Part shown: positions 47,994-59,084 of the stretch, in pieces
Position numbering within the stretch: position 1 is the first letter of the stretch
How the letters are laid out: each line of letters starts with the position of its first letter
Origin: Romanomermis culicivorax
Taxonomy: Eukaryota > Nematoda > Enoplea > Mermithida > Mermithidae
Assembly (NCBI GenBank): GCA_963922205.1
Contig: CAWUHX010000359.1
Location: 1-64,000, forward strand
Direction: 5' to 3'
DNA: 64,000 bases
The notes under the pieces: model-generated
The model's database searches: none
What the model was told of the DNA's origin: nothing
What the model saw: the letters and a program-made list of their open reading frames with translations, nothing else
Program-made: the position numbers and the translations under genes

Positions 47994-49668
47994 TGTCACA
48001 TGCCGACGAATTTCGCCCAGCATCACGTGATTCACATCATATTTTTCCATTATGTTTTTCACCACATTTTGTGTTACAGTAATTTACGTCAATTTTATGT
48101 TTCGTTTTTATAATTTTTACATGCAATTTCTGTGTGTATCTTCATGCTTCGTTTCTGTTTTACCTGCGCACTTTTATTTCCCTTATGTTTTGTTATTTTT
48201 CATTACGCACGTAGACTACGGTATGTAACCCACTAGTCAAGAATTTCCGTTCAAGATAAGCTCTTCGAGCTCATCGCTGTAATTGGAGCACAACATGCAC
48301 CTCTTATCAGTAAAAACTAGCGACGTTTCACAAAGTGAAATGCCCAGTTGGAAATTCTCACTAGATGACGTTCCTATGCTAAGCATGGAGAGTGAAAACT
48401 CGCCATAATGCTTAACTTAGTGAACTGGAAAATGTCTATGTGACCATAGGCATCTTCTGTAGCGATTTCCGCTATAGAAGTTAGCTTGGGTGTGTCTTAG
48501 CTCCGCCCAAGGCATACTGTAGATTACAGGGCCCTTTAAAAGGGCTTGTTTCGTTAATTTTGCACTCATTTTTGGGCCTAATCATCTTTTGCGTTTTACA
48601 GCCTGCATTCCTGCATTTGCCTGCATCGTTTTATTATAATTTACATATTGTACCTGCGTCTGCCGCTTTTATAATAAATTTACATATTCACCTTGGGTCT
48701 CTCTTTGCGTTGCCAGTTACCGTAACCCAACTGTAGGAGTTTACCCCATCACCTGTTGATCGAGAACCCTGTCGCCTCTCCGAGGAACATTTTGATACTG
48801 TCGCCCCCCAACTCGCATTCGCCTACCCTCCACGCCGAATCGCTTCGGATTACCGTACCCACTTCCCCGCTATCCGTAGGACCCAGGCTTTGACCCTTGA
48901 ACCTGTCGCCCAGCACCGAGTACTTTGAGAAGAGGATTTATAGTCTGTTTTTTTTGAAATGCTTCCAAATAATGAAAGTGGAAGGCAAGTAGTATTTCAG
49001 ATTTTTGAGATTTTCTGACAAACAAAATACCATGTAGGACTGGAAATTTGTGAGCATACTGACCTAACCTTTAGCAATTTTTCGAGTAAAAAATTTTACA
49101 AAAAGAATTTTATGTAAACGATTTTGATGACAGTACAGATTTGTGTCGCTTTTCTATTTGAGAGCATTTTATAAAAAACAGACTATAGTGAGTCTTCTCA
49201 GGGGTTATTATTGTTGAGGGTATATTTGTGGGAATCCTCCTTAAGCTAGTTTTCCCTTGAGAGTACCCTCAGTTAAGACAGCTCTCGGACCCTTAAGGTC
49301 AGGGCCAATTAGGGGATTTAGGTTGACAATCGGGTCCCCTACATTAAGCCATTCTACGAGTGGCACTGTCCCTTATTCTCAGTGAATGAGGACTAGGGAT
49401 TGCCACCCCTGACCCGGCCACATTGTCCATTATTCTACAGCTGAACCCTAGGACAAGGCCGAGGTATACACCATAGGTTTTCCTGTGGTAGTACCAGCTG
49501 GGTTAGGTTCCCGAACTGAATATATTAACGGAGCCACCCAATGGGGTCACAGCATGTCACCTACAGTGGCGGCCGTATTTTCTACGAGATATGGTATGGG
49601 TTTTGCCCATCAATGTCACTGATCACAAGATCTACTTAATGTGACATCCCAATTCAGTTAATGTGACA
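47994..49668 (+). repeat. 3' LTR, 1428 bp plus a 245 bp MITE
   Basis: TGTCACATGCCGACG ... TTAATGTGACA. Collinear with the 5' LTR except for the insertion at 48941-49185 and scattered substitutions, many at CpG. Confidence 0.9.
48941..49185 (+). mobile_element. MITE family D inside the 3' LTR, 245 bp, TA duplication
   Basis: TAGTCTGTTTTTTTTGAAA ... TAAAAAACAGACTA, flanked by TA (48939-48940 and 49186-49187). The 5' LTR has GGATTTAGTGAG where this LTR has GGATTTA[element]TAGTGAG, which fixes both borders and the TA target duplication of Tc1/mariner-type elements. Terminal repeats of ~25-30 bp. Confidence 0.95.
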
Positions 49669-50061
49669 AACATAATGTGGGCAGCTACTGCCGCATCCTA
49701 CGGGAATACCCAAAGGGGTCGATATGATTTTTTTGGGTTTCATTCAACTTAATTGTTGAGCATTGTATTTCGACGTTCGGGGCGCTACATGTTATCTGAA
49801 TTTCTACTTTAATGCGAGGCTAATTGCGTTCCTACCACGCGCTAAAGCGTTCAGGATATCTGATTTCCAGATGTTTTTGATTTCGAGCAAAAGTCTTATC
49901 AATGTCGGCACGAAAATGAGTAAAATTGGAACTGAAAAATCGCGCAACCAAGAAAAAAATTGAATAAAAAACATCTGCCATAGGATGAGATCTTGGTATC
50001 GTAAAAATGAATTGATATAACATTCATACATTGATATAAAACATAAAAATAACAATTTAGG
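49669..50061. other. Gap between LTR element and phosphatase gene
   Basis: No gene is supported; a coding-like minus-strand stretch (49800-49890) is too short to call. Confidence 0.3.
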
Positions 50062-53000
50062 TCAATTGTTCATCGCATTCCACAAATAACTTTTGGCGTA
50101 AAATTCAATCAAATTCCAATGAAATCCTTTCAAAGCTATTTGAGGCCTTTTCGGCTTGATCATAGTATACGCAGCCGGACTGTAATACTTATATCGCTAA
50201 ATAAAAAAAATATCAAAGTGTGTATTGTGATAAAGATATCGTCAGACGAACCCTACATGCACATAGGGGGGTGGGGGGGGGTAAACCCACATACCTGAGA
50301 CGCTGGCCACCCCCACCTGACCGAAAAAATCGTCAAACAACCCCCCTGAACTTTTTCCAAGGCAGGTTTTTTGATCATTTTCGTGCATATTTTGTATGAC
50401 AAACAGGCTTGCAAAACTTTTTTTTTTGTTTTTTTTGCTCACCTACCCCCCTACCCCCTTGGAAAAAAGTCCATGGACCCTCCCCCCTGGAAAATTATTG
50501 CGTGTATGTCTGAGACGAACTGTCTCACATTCTGACGCCGAAATATTTTGAATGGGTAATTCCTATATTTCAGACGGCTATAAAAACCGATCGAAATTCA
50601 TAATTGGCGAATTTTTAATTGGAGAAACATTTTATCAATAAAAAATCCTACTTAGTTTCGCAGGAAGGACTTTTCACGAACATCTGCTGTGTGCACTTGG
50701 TATTTAAAAAAATTGTAAAAATATTGAGCATCGATTTACAGAAGAACAGTTTTCGAATTATTGTTTCAAAGATTAGTAACTTTCTCTTTTGAAAGAATTG
50801 CGCCTTCCTAAACACTGTTCTATAGAATGTGCAGTATAAAATGCTCGTAAAACGACAAAAATTAATACTGTCGTTATAAACGTTTGTATACAAAAGAATT
50901 TACTCCGAACGTTGTTGAAAGATAACAGACATACATGCACTTAGGGGTAGGGGAGTAAACCCTCCTACCTGAGACACTGCATACCACCTTGGCCCAAAAA
51001 CATAGTCTAACACCACAACTTTTTTAAAGCCAGTTTTTTGATTATTTTAATGCATATTATGCATGATGCTTGTAGAGCTTTTTTTGCTCCCTCACCCGCC
51101 ACCGATCCTCGATGAAAAGTCTGAGTACCCTCTCCCATGGAAAATTCTTGCCATGCATGTCTGCTAGTAGGGTATGGTCAAAAATTGCTGATCTTATGTG
51201 ACATAATTTCAAGCAGAAAATCGTACAAATATGATATAGTATTTCCTATTCAGCTTTATTATTCACAAACATTACAAAAAATAGACTATAGGAAGCCTTT
51301 AACGAGCCACCCAGAAGGAATAAATAATTCTTTGAGTTATAGTAGAAGGACTATCAGTTTAAGAAATCAATTTTACCTCCATTACGTAGCACATAACGGT
51401 GACGGCCGATCGAGCCCGGCCGGCTTTGCAATGAACGTAAACAGATTTATCTGTGTTCTCGAATTGCCGAATAAATTTAACGGCTTCGTGCACATCCCTG
51501 GCTTTTAAATTTGGATTGAAGTCATTTGACGGGCAAGCGTAATATTTGACGCCCAATTTCTCGAAATCAGATCGTCCGGCGGCGAAGAAATTGTTCACTT
51601 CGTGCGGCATGGTCATGCAAACTACGGCGCCTACCTTTTCTTTCTCGATCAGCTGAAAAAGTACGGGGTAAAATCAAAACGATAATAAATTTGTTCCAGT
51701 ATTTTATCAAAAAATTCTTCGTGCTTCTAGCGAGCAGTTCCATTGTTTTTTCATCAAATTTTTCTTCAAACGATGAGCGCGGATGCCCATACAAGTTTTT
51801 CGCTTAAAAGATGCCTATCGAATCTGTATTTATGCGTTTTTGTGTAATTTTGAGATATTTTAAGGTCTATGAAATAATATGCCACCACGACAAAAAATTA
51901 AAATTTTCGGATACCAGAACGAAATCAGTTTAAGAATACAATCTCAAGTAGTCTATAACAAGGGCTTAGCTAGGGTAGGCGGGAGGCGACCGCCCCACAT
52001 GACGGGTTAAATATTGCATACATGTAATTGGGGGGAAGTTCTACATGAACCCCGCCTCAGAAATCGTCGGCCATATGGCTAGCCATAGGGCGCCCTCCCA
52101 AGATTTTCCAATCCTATGTCTAGCCATATAGTAGTCATGCGGACACCCTTACTTTTTGCCGGAAAAATACTTAAAAATGTTCATTTTTTGATGAAAAATT
52201 GTCGGAAACGTCAATTTTTCGGGCGCTTCGGGCTATGAATACATTTTTACCGTTTTTACCGAAAAAATCGATTTTTTGTCTTTCCTAGACCCCTCCCCTA
52301 AAATTTTGGGGAATCAGCGACACCCGACCCTAAAAAAGTCACCCAATCCCCCCCAGACCTTGGGACCCCATTACATGTATGAACTATAGATTAAAGAAAG
52401 TACATGAAGATGAAAAACAGAAAAGATACAACTTGGTGCCTTTGGTCGGAACACCAAATATATATTTGAATCATACATGTAACGGGGCCCTGAGGTCTGG
52501 GGGAAGAAATCGGGCGACCTTTTTGGGGTTCACCAGAAAAGTCCGAAAAAACGGATCACAAAATTGTAATTTTTGTCTAAAAAACCGTAAAAAATGTATT
52601 CAGGGGGCGAAGCGCCCAAAAAGTTAACGCTTTGGACGATTTTTTGTTCAGAAATTGACATCTTTCATGAAAAATTAACATTCTCCAGTATTTTTCCGAC
52701 CAAAAATATGGGGATCCCTATGACTACCACATGGTTAGCCATAGAATTGGAAAATCGTGGAGGATCGCCCAATGGCCGACGATTTCTGAGGGAGGGGGTT
52801 CCTATAGCACTCCCCCCAATTACATGAATGATCTCAATTAACATTATTTGTTACAAAATAGTCATGAGGTGACTTTCAGCGTGCGTCAAAGATTCTTCAT
52901 GCAAAAACGAAGCGTTTCCGTACGTTTCGTAATATTCTTATTTTCTAGCACATCTCCGTGAAGCAGTTACTACAATTCAGGACTGCATCGAGATGAAAAT

Positions 53001-53695
53001 GAAGCATTATTTTGATTCCGAATTTCAGCGCTTCACTTCTCATCAGTAATTTTCCCTAAACATCTTTCACAACTAAAGTTTGACCTCCTGAAAACCTGCA
53101 AAATGCATCAAGGAGAGTATTTCGGTGCGTTTCAAAGGCTAAAAATGACAAATTTTCGGTGTGGTGGCATGGGCCGTATCAATAAACAAAAAATTGCAAT
53201 TTTATATTCTTTCTGAGCAGTATGCTCGAGAAGATTCCAATTTTGTGTGGAAATGAGACGTTGCAGATGCATAAGTGAAAGTACACTTGTTTTTTTATTT
53301 TAGGCAATTAACAATATAAGTAACGGCCGGGACACTTGTAACGCGCTTGAGCTTAATTATAGTGAATAACATGATGTAGTCATTTCCGGTATATAGTAGT
53401 GAAAAACCTTGAGATTCTGTAAGACCCCTTTAAAATGCACTTTTTTGTTTTTCAAAAAAAATATTTTCCAAAAAAAATGAAATCCAAAAAGCTGATAAGG
53501 GCGCAAGACGGGTGAACATTTATGAGTTTCCATACATACTTCGTTTAGCATTGACTTTGTGGGCAAAGCACCGAGAATAACATTGTTGTCGATCCGAGAA
53601 TACCAAGGCCAATCTGTGGGACCAGCTTTGTTGCGTAAAACGTTGAAAAGCAAAGTGGGATAATAGGCAACGTGGTTAAACATGGACGTTATCAT
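50062..53695 (-). CDS. PTPMT1-type mitochondrial dual-specificity phosphatase
   Basis: Minus-strand exons: 53695-53540 (52 codons), 51652-51377 (92 codons), 50179-50062 (ends TGA). Exon 1 reads HVAYYPTLLFNVLRNKAG and WYSRIDNNVILGALPTKSML, the family N-terminal block. Exon 2 has FEKLGVKYYACPSNDF (likely general acid Asp) and VYVHCKAGRARSAV, the HCX5R catalytic loop with Cys and Arg intact. The last exon has IKPKRPQIALKGFHWNLIEF, like the family C-terminus. PTPMT1 dephosphorylates phosphatidylglycerophosphate in cardiolipin synthesis in mitochondria. Exons 1-2 join in phase 0. The last exon needs phase 2 input, so a small exon between 51376 and 50180 is missing from this model. Introns hold MITEs and a foldback pair. 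Confidence 0.85.
50252..50512 (+). mobile_element. MITE family B copy with 8 bp duplication AGACGAAC
   Basis: CCTACATGCACATAGGGG ... TTGCGTGTATGTCTG, flanked by AGACGAAC at 50244-50251 and 50513-50520. An 8 bp target duplication is typical of hAT elements. It lies in the last intron of the phosphatase gene. Confidence 0.85.
50823..51288 (-). mobile_element. MITE family D copy split by a nested family B MITE
   Basis: The left part (ATAAAATGCTCGTAAAACGA, AATACTGTCGTTATAAACG) and right part (ACATTACAAAAAATAGACTA followed by TA) align with the family D copy at 15005-15232. Between them, 50926-51163 is a family B element. The nesting shows B moved after D inserted here. Confidence 0.7.
50926..51163 (+). 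mobile_element. MITE family B copy, 238 bp, nested
   Basis: CAGACATACATGCACTTAGG ... TTGCCATGCATGTCTG, with inverted ends CAGACATACATGC / GCATGTCTG and the family body. No clear 8 bp duplication remains. Confidence 0.75.
52017..52830. mobile_element. Head-to-head pair of ~360 bp inverted-repeat elements
   Basis: Left unit 52017-52381 (CATACATGTAATTGGGGGG ... CCCCATTACATGTATG) and right unit 52472-52830 (CATACATGTAACGGGGCC ... CCCCCCAATTACATGAATG) each have their own inverted ends. They are also roughly 70% reverse complements over their length (shared CAGAAATCGTCGGCCAT, GGGCGCTTCG), with a ~90 bp spacer. The ends resemble MITE family A. Located in intron 1 of the phosphatase gene. Confidence 0.8.
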
Positions 53696-54020
53696 CGTCA
53701 GTTCGATATAACACCTAAAATATAAGAACAGAACAAAATGCAATCGTCTTTCAGAAAGAGTTTGTATAACACGTATACAAAATATATCAGAAGAATTAAA
53801 AAGACTGGAAGGGAGTTGCTGGTCGGTCAAAGTTAAGGGACGAGGAGCAGACATTCCCAGAGTCGGACTGTTACATAGGGGTAAAATTCTATAATGTGAA
53901 GGTCAGGCATACCTGGGCAAAGCTTATTTTGTACGTAGCTACCCGAGACTAATTTTTTTTACTTTTAATGTTCAGTGTGAATATTGATTAGTCAATAATG
54001 ACAAAAAACGTGCAACCACT

Positions 54021-54377
54021 CATATACATGCACACTGGGTATGAACGGGGTATGGATTTACCCTACCCTAAAAAATTTGGCAGAAGTTTACTGTAGGCCA
54101 AAAATTTGGCAAAAGTGTACCATAAGCCAAAAATTTAGCAAAGTAAAATGCAACAAATATTTTAAAAAGATTAGACTACAAAAAAAGATCAATTTAAAAC
54201 ACAGTTTATGATTAATGTCAGCAAACAACTTTGTTGAGTAATTGTTGATACAAAAAGCAATAAAATTTTATATTAAAGTAAAAAATTACTAAATATCTGA
54301 TTTCTGGAAAAAAGTTATTAAAGGACCAATTTTGGTCATTTTCTACGACCTGGGACACCTGACCGTGTGCATGTATG
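54021..54377. mobile_element. hAT-like MITE (family C), 357 bp, TSD CAACCACT
   Basis: CATATACATGCACACTGGG ... CCGTGTGCATGTATG with an exact 8 bp duplication CAACCACT at 54013-54020 and 54378-54385. Interior AT-rich with a tandem pair of AAAAATTTGGCAAAAG-like units. No coding capacity. Confidence 0.9.
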
Positions 54378-55446
54378 CAACCACTGATTGTACAGCTGAA
54401 GACTGGTTGGCCAAAATTGACTGACAGTAAATCCCTGACCTAAGGCCCAGCCCAGGGATAATCCTTGGGCTCTCCCCCCTATGTGTACGTAGTACGTACA
54501 GAGTCTACAAATAAATTACTGGTTTTAAAACTTTTCAAATAAAATTCTAGAAATTGCGACTTTTGAACACAAAATTCGAATCTATTTTTTGGAACAAATG
54601 TTCGGAAAATTGATTTCTCAGCGTCGCAGAATGTTAATACAAAAAAAAATTTCCAGTGCTTCGCGCCGGAAAGATTAACATATTTTTTTGGGCTCTTACT
54701 TGTCATCATAGAGGATTTAACCGTCGTCTTCTCATGTAACGGAAAGTCATTATGCTCTTGGACAGTTTGTTTAAAAAATTTGTTCCACAATGCTTGTAGA
54801 TAAGACTTCAAACTCGAAAATTTCAATTTTTCGTCAATTTTAATGAATTAACGACTCTATAAACACCAAGAGGCTTGAAAAAACTCCAAAACATTTAAAT
54901 AAAACATCTATGAGCATTTTCAAGCGGAAAAACGACCCTGGGAAAATGAAAAAAAATTTGATCTCTTCCCCGAAAATAGGGAAAAGGCCTGGGGAAAAAC
55001 AGTGTCTGGATCATACCTGTATTCAGGACTTTTCTTAAAAAAAGGGGGGGGATTTCCCAAAATTTTTTTAGAATTTACTGAATAAAAAGAAAATCATTTT
55101 TGCAGTAAAGACGACTAATTTTCAGTTAGTTATTGTATGCATGGATTAGTGGCTAAATTCTATGTTTGACGAAAAGTATGTAAATAAATTTAATTTGGGA
55201 ATATCTTGAAATATCGAACCGCTTATCCAGCAAACAATATGGTTTTAGGAAGAATAAATCATGTTCTGTACAACTATTATACTGCAGAACACTGTTTTTT
55301 TATTTGCACAGTGCAAAAAAAATTTTGTTGTGCAAGAACTTTTTTTTGATTTTTTTTTGCATCGAGCAAAAACTTTTTACGAGTGTTATCTCTCGACTGT
55401 ATGATCTTTTTACTTGATATTCTGACATTTCTCTTTGTTTATAACT
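54378..55446. other. Intergenic AT-rich DNA
   Basis: No gene is supported. The 115-codon minus-strand frame at 54479-54826 has an AT-driven composition and no motif or splice support. Confidence 0.35.
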
Positions 55447-56830
55447 AGTGATAGACCGATGCATCGGCATCGGCCGATTGTTGCGTTTTTCTGCCATCGG
55501 CCATCGGCCGACGTTTTCCCAAATGATCGGCCGATGGCCGATTGTTTGGCAACTTTTTGTTACAATGAATGCAGGTGCATATGCTAAAAAAACAGATTGT
55601 TCACATACGTATTTTACACTTACTTTAGTAAATACATTATTTTTGGGTGAAAATAGTTGTTTTAATGTCTGGCATATTTGCCTTGTGTTGCCATTGATGA
55701 ACTAAATAACAAGAATTTAACAAGCTATGAATGGGATATTTTAGCGGCGGGGGTAAGAATATACCTTAATACATGTACATATAATGTATCCACACCTTAG
55801 ATAATTATGTTTTGGCAGCTTGTCAATTTGTTAAAATCGTTTGCAGAAACTGTAAAAATCTATGAATCTAAAAACGCCTGTATTTCGGAGGAAATAGCTG
55901 AAGAAAAATAAGCTAGATTTTGTGCCTAACTTTTTTTGAAAAACATAAATTAAAGAATCGTATGATTAAAAATTTTACGCCACTCAATCCACAATTTCAA
56001 CTTTCCTGGATTGGGTTCATTGAAGGAGGAATTGTCGGGGAAAATGAATCAATATTATTATAGAAATGATAATCGAGCCCACTTTAAACCCATTGAAGAC
56101 AATAGACTTCATGCTTTGGCATTGTTACTAGATCCAGGATTTAAAAAGGATGGATTGAAATTTGAAATATAACACATATTGATCATACAAATCAAAATTA
56201 AATAATTTAGGCTTTCTGTGATCCTCAAGCTGAAGACAAAGCTGAACTAGCTTTGGCTAGAATGGTTGTCGATCAAAAACAACAAAATCAACGCTTTTCT
56301 GAAAATATGGTTCAAAAATTTGAATGAATCTTCAAACTCATTCTCCAAACTTTCTAAGTAAGCCACAATTAATACTAATGTAAATAATTCAAGCGTTTAC
56401 ACAAAACTGACCAATTTCAGACACTATTTGGGCATTGCAAGTTCATCTAAAGATGAGCTGTAGCCCGAAAAATATGCAATGTCAACATTTGAGCAAGCAA
56501 AAGCCATTGTTTTGGAATACATTACTAGAATAATGGAAGAAAAATGCTGCAACAAAACCAGAATTAGCTAATGTGAGTCAAAATAGTGTGCAGTTGAAAA
56601 TAAGTTTCATAATGAAAAAAATTTCTTTAGCTTTCTATGAAATTTTTATGATATCCCACTAGAAGGAAAATACGTTCATTCAGTGTAACTGCACATAAAT
56701 AACAAGTAATAGTATATAAATATTCCGTTTATACAATATCTTGTTGAGACCCGGGTACCCGGGTAGCACCCGGGTTTCATTCAGAAAATTGACCTCGAAA
56801 TACCCCGGTACCCGGTTGTGAGGCACTAGT
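55447..56830 (+). pseudogene. hAT transposase remnant(s)
   Basis: Around 56080-56170 a frame reads NRLHALALLLDPGFKKDG, matching the conserved LLDPRFK motif of hAT transposases. Downstream pieces (DPQAEDKAELALARMVVDQ near 56220; HYLGIASSSKDEL then TAG near 56460) are separated by stops and shifts. The flanks have palindromic blocks often seen at hAT ends: CATCGGCCGAT repeats at 55457-55545 and CCCGGGTACCCGGGT at 56749-56785. The two blocks differ, so two elements may be superposed. Confidence 0.6.
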
Positions 56831-57111
56831 TTGACTAGTGAAAATTTTTGTGCTGATTGGCACAAGCGCTCAGAATTTGTTGTGTCATTCCCATACATGC
56901 ACAGCATAGAAATTTTGCTGGGGGTCAACCAGGACAGGGAGTGGAATACAATTTTTTCGTTCTTTATAATGAAAAGAAAGGTCTTCTAACATCTAAACAG
57001 CATATTCTTACAACGACATTAGTCAGATATGTGAAATACTTTGCTTAGACAGCACTTTTCAAAGTTTTAATTTTACTCCTTTGGAATCAAGTATGCTTTG
57101 TTTAAAAAATT
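56831..57111. other. Intergenic, contains TTGGCACAA and CATACATGCAC motifs
   Basis: TGTGCTGATTGGCACAAGCGC at 56853 is shared with 62700 and 63570. CATACATGCAC at 56892 resembles MITE ends, and GCTGGGGGTCAA recurs twice at 58497-58530, near GTGCATGTATGG at 58552; a decayed element of ~1.7 kb spanning 56892-58563 is possible but unproven. Confidence 0.35.
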
Positions 57112-57630
57112 CTCATTCTTCATGAAAAACCCGTTTAAGGGGTTTTCCATAATGCTGGACACGATTCTGAACTCGAAATAAGTGGCGCTCATGAACTCCA
57201 AGAATCAAATAGTCAAAAAACACTAATTATTCGAATGAGGAAAAGTAAGCAACTTTCACCACTAAATTTGCATTAACTGAAAATTTAACCTCTATACATG
57301 CCTAAGCCTTAGCCTGAATCTATGTCTAAACCTAACCCGGAATCTAAACCTAAGCCTGAACCTAAACCTAAGCCTAAGCCTGAACCCAAGCGTGAACCTA
57401 AGCATAGGCCTGAACCTAAGCCTAAGCCTGAACCTAAGATTAAGCCTGAACCTAAGCCTAAGGCTAATCTTGAACCTAAGCCTAAGCTAATCCTGAACCT
57501 AAGCCAAAGCCTAAACCTTGTGTTTTTCCGACTTTCTGACCACTGGAGTTCATCAGCGCCACTAATTTCGAGTTCAGAATCGTGTCCAGTGTCATGAAGA
57601 ACCCCAAATTAAGTTTTTCGTGAAAATGAG
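57112..57630. mobile_element. Foldback element with telomere-like core
   Basis: Arms 57112-57224 and 57519-57630 are inverted repeats (shared ACACGATTCTGAACTCGAAA, AGTGGCGCT, ATGAACTCCA). The space between is dominated by a degenerate telomere-like array. No transposase. Confidence 0.75.
57301..57522. repeat. Degenerate (CCTAAG CCTGAA)n telomere-like array
   Basis: About 35 hexamers of CCTAAG, CCTGAA and CCTAAA, the complement of TTAGGC/TTCAGG/TTTAGG variants. A 91-codon frame rich in PEPKPKPEP over it is a by-product. This is the longest telomere-like patch in the window. Confidence 0.85.
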
Positions 57631-59084
57631 AAAAACGACAAAAACTCCACAATATCACTACAAAAAAGCATTAAAAATATTCATTTCCCCCCCCCCCATA
57701 TAAAATCCCCCCATAAATCAGTGCCCGATGTTTGCCGCTGGCGCCATCTAAACTAAAGTTTTTCTGGTGTTTCAGGCCTCCCTCGACATAGTCAGGTTGC
57801 CGGTATCGCATCTTTGGTGCGATGCTGGAAACTTGAATATATCCGAAAAATTGTTAAACTACAGCATCATTTCTGTTTTTATGACGATTTTCTCTTCTCT
57901 CTTGCTCATTTTCCTTCGTCAACTTCTCAATCGTTGATGGGGGGTCACATCTGCTGGGGACAGTGTTTTTTTTGGTCAAAACTTTTTTCCACAAATGTGG
58001 AAAGACGTTCAAATTTTTTTCAACATAAATATAATCAGTTTGACTATGGAAAAGCCTGGAAATACTACACTGATCAAACTGTTTATTCAATCGGCAAATG
58101 ACGCAAAAGGCGCAAGTTGGAAAATTGCAAAAAGGATGTTTCTGTTGATCACGAGAAAGAGGGTATGGATGGAGGTGAGGTATCAACTATCACTATAGAC
58201 TTACCTAATTTTTGGAATTTTATTTCACAGACACTGACGACGAAATTGATGATCAAGATGGATGAGACTATTTGCTAATCGGAGAATTGTGATTTTACCA
58301 TTTCATATAAGTGTGATTAGATTTTTTCTCGGTGTTATTCGAAAACAATTTCTGGATAAAATAAATGTATGGCGAATAAAATTTTTTGAGAACTCGTCAA
58401 CGTTTTTGCAACATTCGTTGAAAGAGGTCAAAATTTTTTTCCACATTTCAGAAAAGTTTTCCACATTATAGTGCAAATGTATAGCAAAAAAACACTGGCT
58501 GGGGGTCAACAAGAATCTGCTGGGGGTCAATAAAAATCTGGTGGGTGCCACGTGCATGTATGGTCATCCCAAAATATTTTGAGCCGAAAACCCAGGGTTT
58601 TTTTGCACAGGCTAGGTTGCAATGTGCGACTTGGGAAAAAATATTGCTTGCACAGATAAATTTTTGGTTGTTCACTCTAAAATCAATAAATTAACTTAAT
58701 TTAATCGGAAAAACCACCAAAAGATATTTTCCTGTATTTCATCCGAATCGCGTCGGTTTCAGGCTTTTAGAACCACTGTTTTTTTCCACGAAGTTTTTTC
58801 CACAAATGTGGAAAGGGGTCAAATATTTTTCGAACATGTGGAAAAAATTTTTTTGTCTTAAAATCCTCGTTTTTCGCTTGAAAATTCTTATAAACGCTTT
58901 ATTCAAGTGTCTTTGAGCTTTTGAAAGCACTCTGATAATCATTCTGATCATAATCTCAGAAATTAGATTTAAATTTTGTGTTTATAAATCGTAATTTCTA
59001 GAAATTTATCATTCGAAAAATTTTAAAACCATCAATTTGTTCCTAACCTTTCATAAATTTGGCCGAAAAGCTATGAGTCAGAAG
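57631..59084. other. Intergenic, with recurring CCACAAATGTGG motif
   Basis: TTTTTTCCACAAATGTGGAA occurs near 57986 and 58795, and CCACATTATAGTGCAAATG near 58459 (also at 61143). These are dispersed repeat pieces. No gene supported. Confidence 0.4.

Larger units (their letters stand above)
33731..49668 (+). mobile_element. Full-length Gypsy-type LTR retrotransposon, ~15.9 kb, env-like region before pol
   Basis: Two ~1.43 kb LTRs bound an interior with gag, an accessory region, an env-like region, two retropepsins, RT, RNase H and integrase (entries below). The order PR-RT-RH-INT is that of Ty3/Gypsy. Every large reading frame has stops or frameshifts, so this copy is dead. Flanking bases differ (ATGG left, AACA right), so there is no target duplication, and the left flank is an R1 repeat that does not resume on the right: ectopic recombination or rearrangement is likely. 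Confidence 0.9.

Noticed and set aside
53357-53539. Extension of the phosphatase first exon beyond 53540
   Set aside because: The frame continues open but follows a strong donor (GAA|GTATGT) and turns AT-rich; family similarity resumes only in the 51652 exon.
57322-57597. PEPKPKPEP proline-rich protein
   Set aside because: By-product of the CCTAAG/CCTGAA hexamer array inside a foldback element.
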